DNA of 40,917 nucleotides from Planctomycetota bacterium (lineage in GTDB: Bacteria > Planctomycetota > Planctomycetia > Pirellulales > Pirellulaceae), in the NCBI GenBank assembly GCA_017303505.1, contig JAFLCP010000062.1, positions 1 through 40,917 on the forward strand. The letters are read 5' to 3'. Both the position numbers and the translations under genes were made by a program. The notes beneath the pieces are model-generated. The model saw only the letters and a program-made list of their open reading frames with translations, did no database searches and was not told the DNA's origin. Positions within the stretch are counted from its first letter, which is position 1; each line of letters starts with the position of its first letter. This document shows, piece after piece, positions 34,912-40,917 of this stretch.

Positions 34912-35241
34912 GGCAACCTCTTTCACGTCAAACAACAGCAGTGATTTGTGAGCAAGCTGTTTTGCTTCGTTTCCGATGCTTTTGAGCTTGTCGCGGGACG
35001 AATGAGGTTTAGAGCAACTATGGTACCCAGCCCTGTCAGGCAGGCAAAAAAACCGCCGTAAGTCACTACACAGCAACAACTTACAGCTTTTGGGCAAAAT
35101 CGGGACGGATTTTTTCGGGCGAACATTGGCAACATTTTGTGTGTTGACGCGAGAAAAACGTTGCTTTTTGGCAACAAGCGGTACACTTCAAGAACAGGAT
35201 TAGATGACTTAGCCACCGATTGGTTCCACCTCAACGCCCCT
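34912..35241. promoter_or_regulatory. Divergent promoter region between rpoD and glnE
   Basis: 330 bases without a supported gene. On the minus strand, TTGCCT (35042-35047) and TACCAT (35020-35025) are 16 bases apart and could drive rpoD with a leader of about 100 bases. On the plus strand, TTGCTT (35161-35166) and TACACT (35182-35187), 15 bases apart, could drive glnE. They overlap the small inverted repeat GTTGC-TTTTTG-GCAAC (35160-35175). These are eye-picked boxes only. Confidence 0.35.
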
Positions 35242-38200
35242 ATGCCGATAGACAATCTACAATGGCTCGACCAACCTGACTCGATACAGCACTGGCTCAA
35301 GCGACTCGGAATCAATGACGTAGTTCGCGGGGCAACCAATCTGCTCCGAATTGTACGCAGTGGGCTGACACTCGACCTGCAAATTTTTTTGGTCAAGGCT
35401 TTGGAACGCCATCTTCCCGAAACAGGCGATCCAAGCGCCGTCCTCAATAACCTCGATCGTTTCTTCGAGACCTCTCGCTCGCCCCAGTCTCTCGTGTCAC
35501 TGTTCGAACGCGACGCAGATTCCCTACCCACATTGATGCGGATATTCTCTGTCAGCCAATTTCTGGCCGATCAATTGATCTCCGATCCTGAATCATTCGA
35601 CTTTCTCCGACTCACGGAAGGTCAGGCAGTCCCGCGCGATCGCCTGCTCGATGAGTTGGCTAGCGAGGTAATGGCAATTGCCGACGAAGCCCAAATGATG
35701 CGGGCTCTACGTCATTGCCGCCAACGCGAATTGTTGAGAATTGCGTACGGTGATTTTATTGGGCGTCATTCCCTAGAAATTGTCACGGAGCAGCTCTCCT
35801 ACTTGGCAGAAGCTTTAACAGAAGCCGCCTATCTGTGGGTCCGGCGCGATCGGCAAAAACGCAAATCGGAACCGCGTCACACGGATGGAACACCGATCCG
35901 ATTTTCTATTTTGGCTTTGGGAAAGTTAGGTGGAACGGAACTCAATTATTCGAGTGACATCGACCTCATTTTTCTAGCCGATTTCGATGAAGGGGACGCC
36001 AATCGCCATACCGCAGCGACTGAGTATTTCGAGCGACTCGCCACTCAATTGATTAAAGTGGTCAATGAAAAAACGGCCAATGGTCGCGTTTATCGTGTCG
36101 ATATGCGACTTCGTCCACTCGGAAGTGATGGCGCATTGGTCTGTAGTCCGCAAGCGGCCCTCAATTACTACGAAAGTCTCGGTAGAACTTGGGAACGGCA
36201 AGCTTATTTAAAAGCGAGAGTTATTGCTGGCGATCGCGAATTGGGGCAAACGTTTCTAGAGCAAATGCAGCCTTGGATTTTCCGACGCTATCTCAACCGC
36301 GCCGATATTGTTGGCATCGGTTCGCTCAAACGCCGCATCGAAAAAAGAACCCAATCCCAATTCGCCGTGCTCGATGTAAAACTCGGCCCTGGGGGGATTC
36401 GCGATATCGAATTTGTAGTGCAATTCCTTCAACTATTGCACAGCGGTGATACCAAATCCATTCGCAGCGGTAACACGTTGAATGCGATCAGCAAATTGGC
36501 CGATGCAGGAATATTAAATCTGCAAGAAAGTTCTATTCTGGATGACGGCTATCGCTTGTTGCGGCAAGTGGAGCACTATCTGCAAATCATGTTCGACCTG
36601 CAAACTCATTCTCTTCCAGATACACCGGACGAACTGAGGAAACTAGCGCTCCGCATGGGGTTCCGCGACCAATCGGAACAACCGGCAGAGAATCAGCTAC
36701 GGCAATTGCTTGAGGAGAAGACGAGCCGAATTAGGCGAATTGTAGATCATCTCCTCCATCGAGCGTTTGCCGATCAAGCCGATTACGCCGACGAATCGGA
36801 CTTGATTTTAGAACCAGAGCCCTCCGCAGAAGTCATCGACCGAGTCCTTTCTAAGCATTCGTTTTCGCGTCCTGAAGAGGCTTACCATCTTTTGATGGAC
36901 CTGTCGAAAGAGAGTGTGGCCTTTTTATCGCATCGTCGGTGTCGCCACTTCTTAGCAGCTATTGCACCGCAATTACTCGCGAGCATCGCCCGTACCCCTT
37001 TCCCCGATCGAACCTTGGCTCAGCTGGTTAACGTTAGTGATAGTTTGGGCGGCAAGGCAGTCCTCTGGGAACTTTTCAGTTTTAATCCTCCATCGATGCA
37101 ACTCTATGTTCGACTGTGCGCTTGTAGTCCGTACTTGGTCGAATTGTTGACCGGCAATCCGGGCATGATCGACGAATTGCTCGATTCATTATTGCTGGAT
37201 CGACTGCCTCAATACTCAGAACTCGAGTCGGAGCTCACTGAACTTTGTCGCAACGCCGACGATATTGAACCCATATTGCTTAGTTTCCGAAACTTCAATC
37301 ATTTGCGAGTTGGAGTACGGGACATCCTTGGCAAAGAGAGTATTGTCAACACGCATGCGACCCTTTCCGACATCGCAGAAGTCTGCCTGCGCCAGGTTAT
37401 TCAGCATGAATATCGGCGTTTGATTCGCCGTTATGGCGTTCCGATGCTCGAGTCAGGAGAGAGGGGAGGTGAGATCTGCGACTTTACCATTATCGCGCTA
37501 GGCAAATTGGGAGGACGAGAACCAAACTACCACAGCGACCTCGACATCCTTTTTCTATTTGAAGGCGATGGCCATACCCAAAACGCGCAACCAGGTACAA
37601 GGTTTGAACCGACAACCAATCGGCATTTTTACAATCAGCTCAGTCAAAAAGTGATTCAAACCGTTTCAAAAATTACACCTTGGGGAAGGCTGTATGAGAT
37701 CGATGCTCGTCTTCGTCCTACAGGGCAGAGCGGGCAACTCGCCATTGCAGTTGACGATTTGACGAGCTATTTCGTTGAGGGCCAAGGACAACTCTGGGAA
37801 CGACAAGCGTTATGCAAAGCCCGTCCCATATATGGCGGTGCTGCCATTCAGAATGCCGCCATGGCCACTATTGCAGACATCATTCGAAGTGTCCCGTGGT
37901 CGGCACAAACCGCCAGCGAAATCTATGAAATGCGCCTGCGATTACAACAGACAGCCACACCTCAGAATTTAAAGAGAGGGGAGGGGGGAACACTCGATAT
38001 CGAGTTCGTGATTCAAGCGTTACAAATCAAGTTGGCTGGTTCTCATCCTGGCATTGTCCGATCCGGGACACTTGCATCGCTGGAACCATTGGTGGCTGCG
38101 GGTGCGCTGGATGCTGAACAGGCCTGGCTTTTGGACGAAGGCTATCGTTTTTTGCGAGGAATCGAATCCGCCTTACGTTTGATGAACACGGTGGCTCGCC

Positions 38201-38352
38201 ATGATTTCCCCACCGATCCACATGAACTTCGCTCCTTGGAGTTTTTGCTGGGAGTACATGACTCTGTCCCCATCGCGGAACGTTGCCAGACCATTCGACA
38301 ACGCAATCGACTTATTCTAAATGACATTTTTGCTCAGCTTCGCACGGAATAA
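35242..38352 (+). CDS. glnE: Bifunctional glutamine synthetase adenylyltransferase/adenylyl-removing enzyme
   Basis: 1036 residues (E. coli GlnE 946). It adenylylates glutamine synthetase to inactivate it and removes AMP to reactivate it, under PII control. Two nucleotidyltransferase domains are present, each with its motif: GKLGGTELNYSSDIDLIF from residue 227 (removase half) and GKLGGREPNYHSDLDILF from residue 754 (transferase half). Each is followed by an R-P-L-G/R-P-T-G strand (DMRLRPLGSDG, DARLRPTGQSG) and a helical linker with GPGGIRDIEFVVQ or GEGGTLDIEFVIQ. All catalytic aspartates look intact. Start ATG 35242 (MPIDNLQWLD) is favoured, but no ribosome binding site is seen and the frame is open to 35137. 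Neither glnA nor glnB is in the window. Confidence 0.96.
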   Translation: MPIDNLQWLDQPDSIQHWLKRLGINDVVRGATNLLRIVRSGLTLDLQIFLVKALERHLPETGDPSAVLNNLDRFFETSRSPQSLVSLFERDADSLPTLMRIFSVSQFLADQLISDPESFDFLRLTEGQAVPRDRLLDELASEVMAIADEAQMMRALRHCRQRELLRIAYGDFIGRHSLEIVTEQLSYLAEALTEAAYLWVRRDRQKRKSEPRHTDGTPIRFSILALGKLGGTELNYSSDIDLIFLADFDEGDANRHTAATEYFERLATQLIKVVNEKTANGRVYRVDMRLRPLGSDGALVCSPQAALNYYESLGRTWERQAYLKARVIAGDRELGQTFLEQMQPWIFRRYLNRADIVGIGSLKRRIEKRTQSQFAVLDVKLGPGGIRDIEFVVQFLQLLHSGDTKSIRSGNTLNAISKLADAGILNLQESSILDDGYRLLRQVEHYLQIMFDLQTHSLPDTPDELRKLALRMGFRDQSEQPAENQLRQLLEEKTSRIRRIVDHLLHRAFADQADYADESDLILEPEPSAEVIDRVLSKHSFSRPEEAYHLLMDLSKESVAFLSHRRCRHFLAAIAPQLLASIARTPFPDRTLAQLVNVSDSLGGKAVLWELFSFNPPSMQLYVRLCACSPYLVELLTGNPGMIDELLDSLLLDRLPQYSELESELTELCRNADDIEPILLSFRNFNHLRVGVRDILGKESIVNTHATLSDIAEVCLRQVIQHEYRRLIRRYGVPMLESGERGGEICDFTIIALGKLGGREPNYHSDLDILFLFEGDGHTQNAQPGTRFEPTTNRHFYNQLSQKVIQTVSKITPWGRLYEIDARLRPTGQSGQLAIAVDDLTSYFVEGQGQLWERQALCKARPIYGGAAIQNAAMATIADIIRSVPWSAQTASEIYEMRLRLQQTATPQNLKRGEGGTLDIEFVIQALQIKLAGSHPGIVRSGTLASLEPLVAAGALDAEQAWLLDEGYRFLRGIESALRLMNTVARHDFPTDPHELRSLEFLLGVHDSVPIAERCQTIRQRNRLILNDIFAQLRTE

Positions 38353-38507
38353 TCGTTACAATCGTAAGAGGCTATTCGCATCGATTAACTTCGCTTTCAT
38401 TCCCTTTGAAATCACCAGATTTGGCACTTCTGTAACCTACTGTTTCCATAGGTGCAGATAGGCGAACTTGAGACGCCTAGCCAAAATCGGTTTCAAGGTG
38501 GTATGAC

Positions 38508-39728
38508 ATGTCGGACACAGTTCGAATCGACTCCGCAGATTACTCATCCGTTGTTCCCATCGTTCCAACTCGAAACGATATGGGAACGATCAATGTCCCC
38601 CCCAAGCCGCTGTCGCATGCCAAAGTTCTTCACATCATCAACGGCGAGTTTTTCTCCGGCGCTGAACGCGTACAGCAAGGCCTAGGTAAGCGACTCCAAG
38701 AGTTCGGATTTCAAGCCGACTTCGCTTGTTTGAAAACCGGCAAGTTTTCGGAAGCGTGTGATTTGCCTCCGAATCGAGTCTTCGAATTTCCAATGAATTC
38801 GCGGCGAGATTTTTCGGTAGTGCCTCGCCTTACACAGTTCATTCTCGATGGTCATTACCAAGTTGTACACGCTCATACTCCGCGTTCGGCCATGGTAACC
38901 GCCATGATCGCAAAACGCACAGCCACACCTTGGGTCTACCATGTCCATAGTCCCACTTCGCGCGATAGCACGCGACTGTGGCTCAACTGTTTGAATGCCT
39001 GGACAGAGAGATTAGCTCTTTTCTCGTGCCATCAGCTCATCACGGTATCCGATAGTCTTAATGCAGAAATGCGACGCAAGGGCTGGGAGCCTCATCGTGT
39101 TACCACAATCCACAACGGCGTAGAACAATTGCCTGCCATCGACTGGAGCAATCGGCTACCAACCAATCCGTGGCGTTTGGGCATGGTCGCGTTGATGCGG
39201 CCACGAAAAGGCGTAGAAGTTCTGCTCGAAGCGCTCTACATCCTCTCAGCTCAACGCAAAGACATTCATTTAGAATTTGTGGGCAGTTTTGAAACGGTTC
39301 ATTACCAAGAACAAATCGAGAAACTTGTTCGGCGCTGGAACCTGGGAAATTTGGTGCATTTCAGCGGCTTCACCCGCGATGTCCCATCCAAGTTACAGAA
39401 CTTGGATGCATTGGTGCTTCCAAGTCTCTTTGGTGAAGGTCTACCCATGGTTGTTCTGGAAGCGATGGCCGCCGGTGTTCCGGTCGTTGCCACCGCTGTT
39501 GAGGGTACTCCTGAAGCAGTGCGCGATGGCGTGGATGGCTACCTGGCGAAGCCGAAAAACGCAGGAGACTTAGCGAACAAAATCGATTTGCTATGTACTG
39601 ATCGCCGACGCTGGGAACAGATGGGGCGTGCCGCTCGCGAACGCCAACGAACATTGTTTACAACGGCCCACATGGCCAAACGTGTCGCCGAAGTGTATCG
39701 AGATTTGCTCGCTCAAGCGAAGAGATAA
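38508..39728 (+). CDS. GT4-family glycosyltransferase
   Basis: 406 residues, GT-B fold. The N-domain holds VLHIINGEFFSGAERVQQGL, VVHAHTPRSAMVTA and VYHVHSPTSRD. The C-domain holds TTIHNGVE, LGMVALMRPRKGVEVLLEAL, VHFSGFTRDVPSKL and the donor-binding PSLFGEGLPMVVLEAMAAGVPVVATAV with the family E-x7-E. It should transfer a sugar from a nucleotide donor with retention, in the cytosol or at the inner membrane, for polysaccharide or glycolipid synthesis; the acceptor is unknown. AAGGTGG at 38493-38499 precedes ATG 38508. The first 35 residues are an unusual polar extension. No other polysaccharide genes are adjacent. Confidence 0.94.
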   Translation: MSDTVRIDSADYSSVVPIVPTRNDMGTINVPPKPLSHAKVLHIINGEFFSGAERVQQGLGKRLQEFGFQADFACLKTGKFSEACDLPPNRVFEFPMNSRRDFSVVPRLTQFILDGHYQVVHAHTPRSAMVTAMIAKRTATPWVYHVHSPTSRDSTRLWLNCLNAWTERLALFSCHQLITVSDSLNAEMRRKGWEPHRVTTIHNGVEQLPAIDWSNRLPTNPWRLGMVALMRPRKGVEVLLEALYILSAQRKDIHLEFVGSFETVHYQEQIEKLVRRWNLGNLVHFSGFTRDVPSKLQNLDALVLPSLFGEGLPMVVLEAMAAGVPVVATAVEGTPEAVRDGVDGYLAKPKNAGDLANKIDLLCTDRRRWEQMGRAARERQRTLFTTAHMAKRVAEVYRDLLAQAKR

Positions 39729-39756
39729 GCCGACACATCATATAGAGAACAGTGTG

Positions 39757-40080
39757 ATGCTGGACACTCCTACCCACTCAAAACGTAATGATACTTTAGC
39801 GCTCGGCGTAGCCTCGATTGCACCGATTTTGTTTTCAATTCATATTTACGGGATTGAGACGAACGCCTATGCACCGGGCACGGTAGACCGCCTTATCTTA
39901 CCAGCATACCTTGTGATGCTCAGCACGTCTTTGGTTGCTGCCAAACTCGCATTTGCGACAAGCAAATCGAGCGAGTCGGTTACCAACAAGTTTGCCAAGT
40001 TGCTGTCGGCCACATCCTTGGTCTTTTTGGCGATCATGGCCATTCCCTTATTTTTGTTGACGGATTTCGGGCCAAGTTAA
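39757..40080 (+). CDS. Small membrane protein of unknown function
   Basis: 107 residues with three predicted membrane helices: about 15-35 (LALGVASIAPILFSIHIYG), 46-68 (LILPAYLVMLSTSLVAAKLAF) and 80-102 (AKLLSATSLVFLAIMAIPLFLL). The frame is open from 39628, inside the glycosyltransferase gene. ATG 39757 is preferred because it begins just before the first helix and lies 28 bases after the glycosyltransferase stop, giving a plausible two-gene operon. No motif or homologue recognised; convergent with the ThuA-like gene. Confidence 0.65.
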   Translation: MLDTPTHSKRNDTLALGVASIAPILFSIHIYGIETNAYAPGTVDRLILPAYLVMLSTSLVAAKLAFATSKSSESVTNKFAKLLSATSLVFLAIMAIPLFLLTDFGPS

Positions 40081-40103
40081 ACCCACATCTTCAACAATTT
40101 TTT

Positions 40104-40841
40104 TCAGTTCCAGGGGTTGAGCGGCTGAGGCACATGCCGTGCATCGTGTGTGTAGTTACTACCACATGGTTTAGCCCAACGAATCGCATTGGCTAGAACG
40201 AGCAATACCTCTCGTTGATGATAGATGGGATAGGTTTCATGGCCGGGTCGAAAGTAAAAGATCTTTCCTTTCCCGCGATGGAACGTACAGCCACTTCGAA
40301 AAACCTCCCCCCCTTGAAACCAACTGATGAAAATCAATTCATCCGGATCTGGGATATCGAAATGTTCGCCATACATTTCAGCTGCCGGAATTTCGAAATA
40401 ATCGGCAGCTAAGCCATCGGTGATCGGATGACCGGGCTTTACTACCCATAAACGTTCGAGTTCAGCCGCTTCGCGCCAACGGAGCATGCAGCCGGTCCCC
40501 ATCAAGCGGCGAAAGATCTTCGAGGCATGTCCTGAATGGAGCACAATTAAGCCCATGCCGTTGAGAACTCGCTGCTGCACTCTTTCAACGATTGCATCAC
40601 TTACTTGATCATGAGCCAGGTGCCCCCACCACAACAGCACCTCGGTATTTGCCAACCGTTCTTCACTCAGTCCATGTTCTGGTTGATCTAAAGTTGCCGT
40701 GGTAAATGTGGCTTCTTGTGGAGCAAAGTATGGGCCGAGGTTCTTTTCCAGGGCTTTGTGAATGCCATCTGGATATATTGCGGTCACAACGGGGTTCTGC
40801 CGTTCGTGAAGAAATTCATTCCAGATGGTGATTTTTAACAT
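40104..40841 (-). CDS. ThuA-like trehalose-utilisation family protein
   Basis: 245 residues with a class I glutamine amidotransferase-like (flavodoxin-like) fold: [60 protein letters not shown] and the late [18 protein letters not shown]. This matches the ThuA family (rhizobial trehalose/sucrose catabolism; LHSGH...LMG and FRPGHE are the features I rely on). The catalytic nucleophile of true amidotransferases is absent, as in other ThuA proteins. Exact reaction unknown. ATG 40841 is preferred, with AGGAG 11 bases upstream; a GTG at 40853 is unlikely. The gene lies 36 bases from the repeat at the window end. Confidence 0.9.
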   Translation of the reverse strand: MLKITIWNEFLHERQNPVVTAIYPDGIHKALEKNLGPYFAPQEATFTTATLDQPEHGLSEERLANTEVLLWWGHLAHDQVSDAIVERVQQRVLNGMGLIVLHSGHASKIFRRLMGTGCMLRWREAAELERLWVVKPGHPITDGLAADYFEIPAAEMYGEHFDIPDPDELIFISWFQGGEVFRSGCTFHRGKGKIFYFRPGHETYPIYHQREVLLVLANAIRWAKPCGSNYTHDARHVPQPLNPWN

Positions 40842-40876
40842 CCGAGGGTCCACTCCTGGTTACAACACTCTGTAAT

Positions 40877-40917
40877 TCGTTTAGCCCGTAGCCGCATCGC
40901 TAGCGGAGGCTAGGTCC
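40877..40917. repeat. Partial second-type repeat at window edge
   Basis: Begins TCGTTTAGCCCGTA, nearly the same head as the elements at 5.8 and 10 kb (TCGTTTAACCCGTA), and ends GGAGGCTAGG. Between them a small hairpin CCGC-ATCGCTA-GCGG is inserted. It is cut by the end of the window, so its full length is unknown. Confidence 0.6.

Overview
The window looks like a chromosomal segment of a planctomycete, probably a Pirellulales/Pirellulaceae-type organism. I infer this from mid-range GC, long N-terminal secretion signals on many hypothetical proteins, a DUF1598-like exported protein, zinc-ribbon/GYF membrane proteins, a housekeeping sigma factor with a very acidic N-terminus, and dispersed GTTTAACCCGTA...GGCTAGGCCGCG repeats. 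No database search was possible, so the taxonomic call rests on memory of family traits. I see no phage, integrase, CRISPR array or rRNA. There is one tRNA, Gln (CTG).

Layout. 1-5.6 kb: a GNAT acetyltransferase, a sigma-54 activator (FHA-GAF-AAA+-Fis) divergent from a DUF1598-like exported protein, and a TPR lipoprotein. 5.6-11.4 kb is the most unusual part. A polytopic ABC-2-like permease is followed by a full-length ABC exporter-like protein in which every nucleotide-binding motif has been replaced. The pair is bracketed by two clusters of one palindromic repeat family: a short cluster at 5626-6011 and an eight-unit array at 10057-11349. 11.4-15 kb: iron-type alcohol dehydrogenase, a small helical protein and an FHS-like MFS sugar transporter, all on the minus strand. 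15-25 kb is mostly core metabolism: a PQQ-like beta-propeller protein, purH, trpC, a cnoX-like thioredoxin-TPR protein (minus), an M24 aminopeptidase, accB, accC, a PPi-type phosphofructokinase and a small membrane protein. 25.7-28.6 kb (minus): tRNA-Gln, a Cys/His-rich lipoprotein, two TatA-like proteins and ApbE. 28.8-33.1 kb: a class II-like c-type cytochrome, a zinc-ribbon/GYF protein, a second GNAT, an exported protein and a SpoU/TrmH methyltransferase. 33.3-41 kb: the primary sigma factor divergent from glnE, a GT4 glycosyltransferase, a small membrane protein and a ThuA-like protein. The window ends in a partial second repeat type.

How it fits together. purH-trpC and accB-accC-pfp are tightly spaced and probably co-transcribed. 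The aminopeptidase-accB-accC order resembles the Bacillus yqhT-efp-accB-accC cluster with efp missing. apbE and the two tatA-like genes form a same-strand run concerned with flavinylation and Tat export, ending in a clear terminator. The best candidate for something undescribed is the permease plus catalytically dead ABC exporter pair and the modular palindromic elements on either side of it.
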